Of a stretch of 64,000 nt of DNA, positions 54,585-62,361 are shown one piece after another. A model generated the notes under the pieces. The model had not been told where the DNA came from, made no database searches, and saw only the letters and a list, made by a program, of their open reading frames with translations. The number at the start of each line of letters is the position of its first letter. Position 1 is the first letter of the stretch. Position numbers and translations under genes: made by a program. The stretch is from Stenotrophomonas bentonitica (lineage in GTDB: Bacteria > Pseudomonadota > Gammaproteobacteria > Xanthomonadales > Xanthomonadaceae), in the NCBI RefSeq assembly GCF_013185915.1, contig NZ_JAAZUH010000002.1:496001-560000 (forward strand). The letters run 5' to 3'.

Positions 54585-56276
54585 ATGTGTTCGATCTTCG
54601 GAATGTTCGGCCTGCAGGCCGGCGATGACCTCACCGTCCTGCGCCGCCATGCGCTCGACCTCTCCCAGCGCCAGCGCCATCGCGGTCCCGACTGGAGCGG
54701 CGTCCATGTCGACGACGGCGCCATCCTCGTCCACGAACGCCTCGCCATCGTCGACCCCGCCGGTGGCTCCCAGCCGCTGCTCTCCGAAAATGGCAGCCTC
54801 GCCCTCGCCGTCAACGGCGAAATCTACAACCACCGCGAACTCAAGGCCGAACTCGAACAGCCCTACGCCTTCCAGACCGGTTCCGACTGCGAAGTCATCA
54901 ACGCCCTTTACCAGCAGGACACGCCATCGTCCTTCCTCAACCGCCTCAACGGCATTTTCGCCTTCGCCCTGTGGGACCGCGCCAAGCAACGCGTCCTGAT
55001 CGCGCGCGACCCCATCGGCGTCGTGCCCCTCTACTGGGGCCATGACAAGGACGGTCGCCTGCTGGTCGCCTCCGAACTGAAATCGCTCGTCGACACCTGC
55101 GCCGACGCCGCCCAGTTCCCGCCCGGCCACTGGTACGACAGCGCCACCGACACCCTCACCCGGTACTACGAACGCCCCTGGCGCGACTACGCCGCCGTCG
55201 AAGGCGTCGACGCCGACCGCGCCGCCCTGCGCGAAGCCTTCGAACGTGCCGTCCACCGCCAGCTGATGACCGACGTGCCCTACGGCGTCCTGCTCTCCGG
55301 CGGCCTCGATTCCTCCCTCGTCGCCGCCGTCGCCGCCCGTTACGCCCGCCACCGCATCGAAGACGGCGACCAGAGCGAAGCCTGGTGGCCGCGCCTGCAC
55401 TCCTTCGCCATCGGCCTGAAAGGCTCCCCCGACCTCGCCGCCGCCGCCATCGCCGCCGAAGCGCTCGGCACCGTCCACCACGGCTTCGAGTACACCTTCG
55501 AAGAAGGCCTCGACGCACTGCCCGACGTCATCCGCCACGTCGAAACCTACGACGTCACCACCATCCGCGCCTCCACCCCCATGTTCCTGCTCGCCCGCCG
55601 CATCAAGGCCATGGGCGTCAAGATGGTGCTCTCCGGCGAAGGCAGCGACGAAATCTTCGGCGGCTACCTGTACTTCCACAAAGCCCCCAACGCCCGCGAA
55701 TTCCACGAAGAACTCGTGCGCAAGCTCGACGCGCTCAACAACTACGACTGCCTGCGCGCCAACAAGTCGATGATGGCCTGGGGCGTCGAACCGCGCGTTC
55801 CGTTCCTCGACCGCGAATTCCTCGACGTCGCCATGCGCATCGACGCCCGCCACAAGATGGTCGGGCAGGGTGGCGACGGCGCCCGCCGGATCGAAAAGGC
55901 CGTGCTGCGCGAAGCCTTCGAAGGCTACCTGCCCGATTCCATCCTGTGGCGCCAGAAAGAACAGTTCAGCGACGGCGTCGGCTACGGCTGGATCGACGGA
56001 CTCAAGGCGCATGCCGAAGCCCAGATCAGCGACCGGGTCATGGCCGCCGCCGACAAGCGCTTCGTGCACAACCCGCCGCAGACCAAGGAGGCCTATTACT
56101 ACCGCCACGTCTTCGAGCAGTACTTCCCCAGCCAGGCCGCTGCCGAAACCGTCCCGGGCGGCAAGTCCATCGCCTGCTCGTCGCCGGCCGCCATCGCCTG
56201 GGACGCCAGCTTCGCCGCCATGGCCGACCCCTCGGGCCGCGCCGTCGCCGGTGTCCATGAGCAGGCCCTGGCGTAA
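54585..56276 (+). CDS. asnB: Asparagine synthetase B, glutamine-hydrolysing
   Basis: A 563-residue enzyme making asparagine from aspartate, glutamine and ATP. Cys2 (MCSIFG) is the glutaminase nucleophile after Met removal. The glutaminase domain (1-200) has RHRGPDWSG and NGEIYNH, and the synthetase domain has the PP-loop LLSGGLDSS near 237 and SGEGSDEIFGGYLYF. Length matches E. coli AsnB (554). AAGGAG lies 8 bases before the ATG at 54585. Expression is probably controlled by the Asn-codon attenuator upstream. Follows the lysine-branch gene dapE, another consumer of aspartate. Confidence 0.96.
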   Translation: MCSIFGMFGLQAGDDLTVLRRHALDLSQRQRHRGPDWSGVHVDDGAILVHERLAIVDPAGGSQPLLSENGSLALAVNGEIYNHRELKAELEQPYAFQTGSDCEVINALYQQDTPSSFLNRLNGIFAFALWDRAKQRVLIARDPIGVVPLYWGHDKDGRLLVASELKSLVDTCADAAQFPPGHWYDSATDTLTRYYERPWRDYAAVEGVDADRAALREAFERAVHRQLMTDVPYGVLLSGGLDSSLVAAVAARYARHRIEDGDQSEAWWPRLHSFAIGLKGSPDLAAAAIAAEALGTVHHGFEYTFEEGLDALPDVIRHVETYDVTTIRASTPMFLLARRIKAMGVKMVLSGEGSDEIFGGYLYFHKAPNAREFHEELVRKLDALNNYDCLRANKSMMAWGVEPRVPFLDREFLDVAMRIDARHKMVGQGGDGARRIEKAVLREAFEGYLPDSILWRQKEQFSDGVGYGWIDGLKAHAEAQISDRVMAAADKRFVHNPPQTKEAYYYRHVFEQYFPSQAAAETVPGGKSIACSSPAAIAWDASFAAMADPSGRAVAGVHEQALA

Positions 56277-56336
56277 GCCCCACCACAGGCGCGGTCCACC
56301 GGTTACCATCCCCCTTTCATGCATTGGGGGATGCTC

Positions 56337-57716
56337 ATGGACGTACCCACCGGAGGCACCGTGCAGCGGATGAAATGGGGATGGCAGTACCTGGCTTGGG
56401 CCGGTGTTCCCCTGCTGATCGGCCTTGGCCTGGCCCGTTACGCCGGCCCTGAAATGCCGGCCGTAGCGGTGAAGGCCGAACCGGTGGTGGGCAGCGACTG
56501 GGCCCAGCACCTGGCCTCGCCGCTGGGCCTGTTCCTGCTGCAGCTGCTGGTGCTGCTGATCGTGGCCAAGGGCGCAGGCGCGCTGCTCAAGCGACTCGGC
56601 CAACCCGCGGTGATCGGCGAAATGGCCGCCGGCCTGATGATGGGCCCGCTGGTGCTTGGCAGCCTGCTGCCGGGCCTGCACGGTGCGCTGTTCCCGGCCA
56701 CCTCGCTGGGCCCCTTGGGCATGCTCAGCCAGCTCGGCGTGCTCATGTTCCTGCTGGTGGCCGGCGCCGAACTCGACCTGGGCGGCCTGCGCGGCCGCCG
56801 CCGTTTCGCCTTTACCGTCAGCCATGCCGGCATTGCCGTGCCGTTCGTGCTCGGCGTGCTGCTGGCGATCTGGCTGTATCCCGAGCACGGCCCGCAGGGC
56901 GTGGGCTTCACCGCGTTCGCCCTGTTCGTCGGCATCTCGCTGAGCATCACCGCGTTCCCGGTGCTGCTGCGGATCCTGTCTGACCGTGGCATCAGCCAGA
57001 CCCCGCTGGGCCAGACCGCCATCGCCTGCGCCGCGCTCGGCGACGCCACCGCGTGGTGCCTTCTGGCTCTCATCGTGGCCGCCGCGCAGGCAGCCGGCTG
57101 GGTGCCGGCCAGCCTCAGCCTGCTGTGCGTCGTGGCGTTCATCGCGCTGATGCTCGGCGTGGTCAAGCCGTGGTTCGCGCGCCAGCAGATCCAGCAGGGC
57201 ACTGAAGGGCGCTGGCTGCTGGGCATGCTGCTGCTGTCGCTGGCCAGTGCGCTGGTGACCGAAGTGCTGGGCATCCATGCCCTGTTCGGTGCGTTCGCCG
57301 CCGGCGTGGCGGTGTCGTCCAATGCGCAGCTGCGTAATCTGTTGATCGCAAAAGTGGAGCCGTTCGCGGTGACCCTGCTGCTGCCGCTGTTCTTCGCCAT
57401 GACCGGCCTGCGCATGCGCGCCGACGCGCTGCAGACCAGCGACCTGCTGCTGTGCGCGGTGGTGATCGTGCTGGCCACCGCCGGCAAGCTGCTGGGCACG
57501 TGGAGTGCCGCGCGCAGCGCCGGCATGGACAGCCACGAAGCCTGGAAGCTCGGCGCGTTGATGAACACCCGCGGCCTGATGGAGCTGATCGTGCTCAACC
57601 TGGGCTACGAGCTGGGCTTCCTGGGCGACCGGTTGTTTGCGGTGCTGGTGATCATGGCGCTGGTGACCACGGCGATGACCGGGCCGCTGATGAACCTGCT
57701 GGAACGTCGGCGGTAA
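56337..57716 (+). CDS. Cation:proton antiporter, CPA2/KefB type membrane domain
   Basis: About 459 residues with twelve or more membrane helices (PF00999). Markers are LGQPAVIGEMAAGLMMGPLVLG, LFLLVAGAEL-type GVLMFLLVAGAELDL, and FAMTGLRMR. No C-terminal TrkA-N domain, so it is a short Na+/H+ or K+/H+ exchanger of the inner membrane rather than a KefB/C with ligand control. ATGs at 56319, 56331 and 56337 are in frame; GGGGG six bases before 56337 favours the last. No terminator seen between asnB and it, so some read-through is possible. Confidence 0.85.
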   Translation: MDVPTGGTVQRMKWGWQYLAWAGVPLLIGLGLARYAGPEMPAVAVKAEPVVGSDWAQHLASPLGLFLLQLLVLLIVAKGAGALLKRLGQPAVIGEMAAGLMMGPLVLGSLLPGLHGALFPATSLGPLGMLSQLGVLMFLLVAGAELDLGGLRGRRRFAFTVSHAGIAVPFVLGVLLAIWLYPEHGPQGVGFTAFALFVGISLSITAFPVLLRILSDRGISQTPLGQTAIACAALGDATAWCLLALIVAAAQAAGWVPASLSLLCVVAFIALMLGVVKPWFARQQIQQGTEGRWLLGMLLLSLASALVTEVLGIHALFGAFAAGVAVSSNAQLRNLLIAKVEPFAVTLLLPLFFAMTGLRMRADALQTSDLLLCAVVIVLATAGKLLGTWSAARSAGMDSHEAWKLGALMNTRGLMELIVLNLGYELGFLGDRLFAVLVIMALVTTAMTGPLMNLLERRR

Positions 57717-57721
57717 GGTGC

Positions 57722-57744
57722 AGCCGGGCAGGGCCCGGCTCTAC
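57722..57744 (-). repeat. SMAG-type REP hairpin (reverse)
   Basis: AGCCGGGCAGGGCCCGGCTC then TAC, between the convergent antiporter and acylase genes; the only structure in that 39-base gap, so it may serve as a transcript end. Confidence 0.85.
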
Positions 57745-57755
57745 CGCCGCCCATG

Positions 57756-60101
57756 TCACGGGGTGGGCTTCAACGTCATCGTGTGCTGCACCGGCCCCGG
57801 CAAAAACGGCGTCGGCTTGCCCTGCGCCCAATCCTCATGCCCCGCGCCCCAGAACGGCGACAGCGGATGCCCACTCTGGCCGCCCGGCATGTGGATGATG
57901 CCGTCGGCTTCATGCCCGGGCGATACCACCATGCGTTGCGACGCGCCGAAGTTCGGCCCCTGCACGCGCGGCAGGTTGCTGTCGCCGGGCAGCGGATCGG
58001 CCGGCATGCACAGCCACGGCCTGGCGAAGCCGGGCAGGGCGCGGCTGATCGGATGGCAGATGTCGGCGGTGTTGCGTTCGCCCCAGGTGCGCTCGGCCAC
58101 GCTCGGGCCCTGTTCGGCGAGGTCCTTCTCCAGGTCACGGGCGGTGTCGGCGAGCAGGCCCTCCCAGCTCTCGTACGGCGGCGGCAGCAGATGCATCGGT
58201 CGTTCGGTGACCAGCGGCCACAGCACGCCTTCCAGCTGCGGCATCCGCGGCTCCAGGTAGTCTTCGCCCAGCGTGGCCTTGGCCGGCGCCAGCAGCCCGG
58301 CAGAGACGGCGTCCAACAACTTGCCACGGAAGCCACGCGCGACGCGGTAGCTCACCGAATCGGCCGAGGCGCGACCGTTCCACTCGCGGGTGGCGGCTTC
58401 CAGCCGCTTCAGCGCGGGGTCGTCGCTGTGGCTCACCACCTCGCGCATCAATCGGTACCAGCGCTCCATCAGCACGGCGCGGTCGTCGAGCTGGATCGCC
58501 AGCAGATCGCGTTCGGAGAAACGCTGTTTCGCGTTGAGGTCGTCGCGGATCTGCCGTCCACGGGCGCCGAGGTCGTAGCCGGCATCACCGGCGACAGCCA
58601 GTTCGGCGCCATCCAGCACACGACCGTTGGCGGTCCAGAGCCGGTGCGAGGGCGGGTCGATCAACGCCGGTGCCGCATCGCTGCGGATCGGCCACGGCGC
58701 GCAGCTGGGCGGGGCGGTGGTAGTGAAGCCGTCCGGCGGACAGTCGGCGGCGCGGTCCGGGCGCGCGCCGAGCAGGCGCCAGGCGATGCGGCCATGGCTG
58801 TCGGCGAGCAGCAGGTTCTGGGTGGGAATGCCTGCGCGGTCGGCGATCTTCAGGGCGTCATCCAGATCGCCAGCGCGGGCCATGTCGGCGAAGTCCAGGC
58901 GCACCGCGCCGGGCAGCTGCGCGGTCCAGCGCAGCGCTTCGCCGCTGCCGTCGGGGCGTTCGTGCAGGATCGGTCCCCAGGCGGTTTCGCGCACGCGGAA
59001 TCGCACCGCCGGCGCGTTGGCGACGCGGATGCGTTCTTCGTGCACGGTCACGCCGGGTTCGTTGGCGGCGACGGGGCGGAAGTCGGCGGTGTCGATGTAG
59101 CTGTTGGTGAAGCCCCAGGCCACGTGGCCGTTGCTGCCGACCACGACGGCGGGGAGGCCGGGCAGCGAGAAGCCGCTGACGTCCACCTTGCCCCCGGCGG
59201 CGAGCGCGTCCGGATAGCGCAGGCGTACGCGGAACCAGAGGCTGGGCGCGCGCAGGCCGAGGTGCATGTCGTCGGCGACGATGGCGCGGCCGTCGGCGGT
59301 GAGGGCGCCGGCGACGGCGAAGTTGTTGCTGCCGTGCACGTCGGCTTCGGCAGGCACCGGGGCGGGTGAAGCCGAGGTGTCGCTGCGCAGGTCCAGCACG
59401 TCCTTGCCGGGCAGGACGGCGTTGCCGCGCGCGTCGCCGAACAGGGGCGCATCCCATTCGCTGCCGTCATGGCTCAGCAGGGCATACAGGGCCGGTGGTG
59501 CGACGTCGCGGATGCGTCGCATGGCGAGTTCGTTCTGGTTGGCGGGATCCTGCAGGTCGGCGTACATGGCAAGGCCGGTGAGGATGGAGTCGGTGCGGGA
59601 CCAGGCGGCCGGCTGCTGGCGCAGCAGGAGGTAGGGCCAGGGGCGCACGCGGAGGGCGCCGACGCCCTGGTTGACGCCGTCGACATAGGCCTGGAGGACG
59701 TCGGCGTGGTCGCCGAGGGCGTCGGCGAGGTGGGCGTCGGTGCGGGCGCGCAAGCGGTGTACGCGCATGCGCTTGTCGACGTCGACGGCGGCGGCCCCGA
59801 ACAGTTCGGAAAGCTCGCCGGCGGCGGCGCGGCGCATGAGGTCCATTTCGAAGTAGCGTTCCTGGGCGTGGACCATGCCAAGGGCGCGCATGGCATCGGC
59901 CTGGCTGGCGGCGTCGATGGTGACCACGCCGAGGGCGTCGCGCTGGATGCTCACGGGGGCCTGGAGGCCGGCGAGGGGGGTGTCTCCGTCCAGGGGGGCG
60001 AGGCTGCCGCGAAGCAGGGTCCATGCCACGCCGATGACGACAAGCGCTACCGCGCCGAGTACCGCACAAGCCCACAGCAACCGCTTCAGCCAACGACGCA
60101 T
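57756..60101 (-). CDS. Penicillin acylase family N-terminal nucleophile hydrolase
   Basis: A 781-residue protein of the penicillin amidase family (PF01804). The nucleophile is the serine of HGSNNFAVAG near residue 258, exposed by self-cleavage; the preceding alpha chain (about 30-230) and the long beta chain have the usual sizes. Residues 9-30 form one membrane helix without a clear cleavage site, so it is probably anchored in the inner membrane facing the periplasm. Natural substrates may be N-acyl compounds such as acyl-homoserine lactones, not proven. GGGGAG precedes the ATG at 60101. Confidence 0.88.
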   Translation of the reverse strand: MRRWLKRLLWACAVLGAVALVVIGVAWTLLRGSLAPLDGDTPLAGLQAPVSIQRDALGVVTIDAASQADAMRALGMVHAQERYFEMDLMRRAAAGELSELFGAAAVDVDKRMRVHRLRARTDAHLADALGDHADVLQAYVDGVNQGVGALRVRPWPYLLLRQQPAAWSRTDSILTGLAMYADLQDPANQNELAMRRIRDVAPPALYALLSHDGSEWDAPLFGDARGNAVLPGKDVLDLRSDTSASPAPVPAEADVHGSNNFAVAGALTADGRAIVADDMHLGLRAPSLWFRVRLRYPDALAAGGKVDVSGFSLPGLPAVVVGSNGHVAWGFTNSYIDTADFRPVAANEPGVTVHEERIRVANAPAVRFRVRETAWGPILHERPDGSGEALRWTAQLPGAVRLDFADMARAGDLDDALKIADRAGIPTQNLLLADSHGRIAWRLLGARPDRAADCPPDGFTTTAPPSCAPWPIRSDAAPALIDPPSHRLWTANGRVLDGAELAVAGDAGYDLGARGRQIRDDLNAKQRFSERDLLAIQLDDRAVLMERWYRLMREVVSHSDDPALKRLEAATREWNGRASADSVSYRVARGFRGKLLDAVSAGLLAPAKATLGEDYLEPRMPQLEGVLWPLVTERPMHLLPPPYESWEGLLADTARDLEKDLAEQGPSVAERTWGERNTADICHPISRALPGFARPWLCMPADPLPGDSNLPRVQGPNFGASQRMVVSPGHEADGIIHMPGGQSGHPLSPFWGAGHEDWAQGKPTPFLPGPVQHTMTLKPTP

Positions 60102-60225
60102 GCCGTCTCCCCGACGTCCGTGATGCCCCGATTGTAGAGGCAAGCGCAACTGCAACTGATTCCGATTAGATCACGGCATTTCCAGATAGGGCACCATGCC
60201 CGCATTGATTCATAAGGACACCCCC

Positions 60226-60714
60226 ATGAAAGGCCATCCGGACGTCATTGCCTGCCTGAAGGAACTGCTGCGCGGCGAGCTTGCGGCACGCGACCAGTAC
60301 TTCATCCATTCGCGCCGTTACGAAGACCAGGGGCTGTTCGCGCTATACGAACGCCTGAACCACGAGATGGAAGAAGAGACCCAGCACGCGGACGCGCTGC
60401 TGCGCCGGATCCTGTTCCTGGGCGGCACGCCGGACATGCGCCCGCACGGTTTCGAGCCGGGCGTCACGGTGGAAGAAATGCTGCAGAAGGACCTGGACAC
60501 CGAGTACAGCGTGCGCAACAACCTGGCGGCGGGCATGAAGCTGTGCGAGCAGCACCAGGACTACGTGAGCCGCGACATGCTGCTGGTGCAGCTGAAGGAC
60601 ACCGAAGAAGACCACGCCTGGTGGCTGGAGCAGCAGCTGAGCCTGATCAAGCGGATTGGCCTTGCGCTGTACCAGACCAGCAAGATGGAAGCGAAGGGCA
60701 GCGTCGCGCACTGA
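60226..60714 (+). CDS. bfr: Bacterioferritin-type iron storage protein lacking the haem methionine
   Basis: A 162-residue four-helix-bundle protein that forms a 24-mer iron store. Diiron-site residues are present: Glu18, Glu51, His54, Glu93 (aligns with 94), Glu127 and His130. The haem-ligand Met52 of E. coli Bfr is Thr here (EETQHAD), so the subunit should not bind haem in the usual way. Start ATG at 60226 with AAGGA upstream; an in-frame ATG at 60196 is less conserved. Divergent from the acylase gene; terminator at 60764. Confidence 0.9.
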   Translation: MKGHPDVIACLKELLRGELAARDQYFIHSRRYEDQGLFALYERLNHEMEEETQHADALLRRILFLGGTPDMRPHGFEPGVTVEEMLQKDLDTEYSVRNNLAAGMKLCEQHQDYVSRDMLLVQLKDTEEDHAWWLEQQLSLIKRIGLALYQTSKMEAKGSVAH

Positions 60715-60763
60715 GTACCGCGTACCCGCCAGCCAGCCAACGCCAGCCAGCGAAATGCAGAAG

Positions 60764-60788
60764 AACCGGGGGATTCCCCGGTTTTTTT
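60764..60788 (+). terminator. Terminator of the bacterioferritin gene
   Basis: Stem AACCGGGG/CCCCGGTT with a GATT-type loop and seven T, 50 bases after the stop. Confidence 0.9.
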
Positions 60789-60799
60789 GTGCGCGCTCG

Positions 60800-60865
60800 G
60801 TAGAGCCAGGCCCTGCCTGGCTGCTCTGATTGCATGACGTCCGTAGAGCCGGGCTCTGCCCGGCT
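60800..60865 (+). repeat. Two tandem SMAG-type REP hairpins
   Basis: GTAGAGCCAGGCCCTGCCTG then GCT at 60800-60822 and GTAGAGCCGGGCTCTGCCC then GGCT at 60843-60865, both in forward orientation. The first shows paired changes (CCAGG/CCTGG) in its arms. Confidence 0.85.
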
Positions 60866-61060
60866 GCTGTTGGATTCAGGCGAACAGCTGCACCCCTTGA
60901 ATGTTCCCTGGTCAGGGCCGTCGGGTGCGGGTTTGTGGGGGACGCCGTAAATACATCCATGTAGGCTCATCGCCGCATCCATGCGGCTCGTGCCCCCTCA
61001 AACCCACCCCCGCCGACCCTCCGATAGTGCGTCGGTGCCCATGGGAAACGCGGGTGCCGG
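60866..61060 (+). repeat. Long inverted repeat element, copy 7 (forward, short centre)
   Basis: Arms at 60915-60944 and 60989-61020 with a compact 44-base centre (ATACATCCATGTAGGCTCATC, read as shorter pieces of the same core). A copy of the CACGCATGGCGTG stem follows near 61107-61121. From about 61130 to 61410 the DNA is less GC-rich and shows no gene I can support; it may hold regulatory sequence for the SymE-like gene. Confidence 0.75.
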
Positions 61061-61420
61061 CCTTTGCCCGGCAGGAATGTCGCTTTCGGATGGAAACTGC
61101 GAACACGCATGGCGTGTCGCTACGCGGTTTGCATGTTCTGATCGACTCGAACTTTGCTGCTTTCGATCGCTTCTGTGATGCGTTTCGCATGGCCACGATG
61201 GCATTTGCGACAGGGATAGGCTGCGTCAACTAAAGCTGCGAAAACCGCAGAAATAAACGATTTCTCTTTGTTTGCGGTCGACTGCATTGTTGCCCACGGA
61301 GCCTACAAACTCCGCAACTAGCAGAATGATGCCCTCCTGTGTCGGGAGTGTGGTTAATACAACACCCTCAACAGGGGAATAACCACGCCGTTTTGCTAGT
61401 TCGCGGTTGTAGCCTCCCGA

Positions 61421-61443
61421 CGCCTCTCGCCATCCTGGCGAGA
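61421..61443 (+). promoter_or_regulatory. Hairpin in the leader of the SymE-like gene
   Basis: CCTCTCGCC/GGCGAGAGG, a 9-bp perfect stem with a five-base loop, ends 11 bases before the AGGAGG ribosome site of the next gene. It may be a terminator, an antisense-RNA target or an mRNA stabiliser. Confidence 0.45.
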
Positions 61444-61468
61444 GGTCATTCTCTGCAGGAGGTCTACC

Positions 61469-62032
61469 ATGCAAACGCATCGGGCTGACACGCCCTCTGA
61501 TAGTTCCGCTGCAAACGCCCATCCGTCCGACGATGGGTGCAGTCCTGAAATACCCGCAATGACGCAGGCCGAGAAGGATGACGCCGAATGGCCCGGGGCG
61601 GTTCCGGTGATCATGCTGCGCGGCAAGTGGCTGCACCGATTGGGATTCCCGCCTCGGTGTCTGATCAAGATTCAAGCGCGCAACGGGGCAATCCTGCTCA
61701 CGCCTGCCGGGCCCCGGTCAAAGCCTCGCTTTGTGGCGCCTTACGACTTTGATACGCAGCCCGACTACACGCTTCTGGAAGACCCGCATGTCACCAGGGC
61801 GTCGCTCGACAGTGAGCTGCGCTGCCGCTTCCGCGCAGCCGCGTGGAAGGTAAAGAAGACACCATCGTTGTTGCTGCGGTTGTTGATGCAGCGCTATGTG
61901 GATGTCGACGAGGATCGATTCTCGCTGAGCCTGGCATTGTGGGGACATCCGGAGCGCAGGGCAGCCACGATGGTGGCCCGTGAGCTGGTGCCGCCGAATG
62001 AAAGATTGAACTCCGGTCCGCGATGGTGGTGA
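61469..62032 (+). CDS. SymE-like toxin family protein with extended termini
   Basis: A 187-residue protein. Residues about 43-80 (VPVIMLRGKWLHRLGFPP then LIKIQARNGAILLTP) match the SymE toxin family, an AbrB-like fold whose E. coli member is induced by DNA damage and compacts the nucleoid or cuts RNA. A 40-residue disordered N-terminus and a 100-residue C-terminal helical region (WKVKKTPSLLLRLLMQRY) go beyond the 113-residue E. coli protein. Start ATG at 61469 after a strong GGAGG. No antitoxin gene is visible; in E. coli control is by an antisense RNA (SymR), which could lie opposite the leader here. Flanked by repeats on both sides. Confidence 0.72.
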   Translation: MQTHRADTPSDSSAANAHPSDDGCSPEIPAMTQAEKDDAEWPGAVPVIMLRGKWLHRLGFPPRCLIKIQARNGAILLTPAGPRSKPRFVAPYDFDTQPDYTLLEDPHVTRASLDSELRCRFRAAAWKVKKTPSLLLRLLMQRYVDVDEDRFSLSLALWGHPERRAATMVARELVPPNERLNSGPRWW

Positions 62033-62043
62033 GAGGCAAAGGG

Positions 62044-62066
62044 AGCCGGGCAGAGCCCGGCTCTAC
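62044..62066 (-). repeat. SMAG-type REP hairpin (reverse)
   Basis: AGCCGGGCAGAGCCCGGCTC then TAC, 12 bases after the SymE-like stop. Confidence 0.85.
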
Positions 62067-62069
62067 CGC

Positions 62070-62255
62070 GTTTCAGGGACTGACCGACGCACTATCGGAG
62101 GGTCGGCGGGGGTGGGTTTGCGGGGGAATGAGCGGCATGGATGCCGCGACTTAGCCTCCATGGACGGATTCACGGCGTCCCCCGCAAACCCACCCCCGAC
62201 GGCCCTGACCCGGCAAACCGCGCGGCCCACGGCTGTTCGCCCGAATCCAACAGCG
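62070..62255 (-). repeat. Long inverted repeat element, copy 8 (reverse)
   Basis: Arms at 62100-62128 and 62175-62206 carry GTGGGTTTGCGGGGGA and its complement. The centre contains ACTTAGCCTCCATGGACGG. Ends in the GTTCGCCCGAATCCAACAGC block. With the two SMAG units and the parC terminator it fills the gene-free stretch 62033-62361. Confidence 0.8.
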
Positions 62256-62278
62256 AGCCGGGCAGAGCCCGGCTCTAC
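62256..62278 (-). repeat. SMAG-type REP hairpin (reverse)
   Basis: AGCCGGGCAGAGCCCGGCTC then TAC, closing copy 8 of the long inverted repeat. Confidence 0.85.
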
Positions 62279-62306
62279 GGATCGCGTGCAATCCGAGCCC
62301 AAAACA

Positions 62307-62333
62307 GAACGGCCGGGAAGGTCCCGGCCGTTC
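62307..62333 (-). terminator. Terminator of parC
   Basis: GAACGGCCGGGA/TCCCGGCCGTTC stem, followed on the minus strand by TGTTTTGGG, about 30 bases past the parC stop. Confidence 0.85.
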
Positions 62334-62361
62334 GTGCATTGAAGCGTAAGCAAGCGGGCGC

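Noticed and set aside
54549..57536. A 995-codon minus-strand frame
   Set aside because: Antisense to asnB and the antiporter gene; Gly/Ala/Asp/Val composition without motifs.
61226..61675. A 149-codon minus-strand frame over the SymE-like gene's 5' end
   Set aside because: No family, no ribosome site and overlap with a well-supported gene. An antisense RNA on that strand remains possible but not a protein.
62112..62342. Short frames of the type MDGFTASPANPPPTALTRQT, repeated near 6244, 53698 and 60960
   Set aside because: They fall inside the long inverted repeats and arise from the same repeated DNA; the repeat's folding explains the conservation better than coding.
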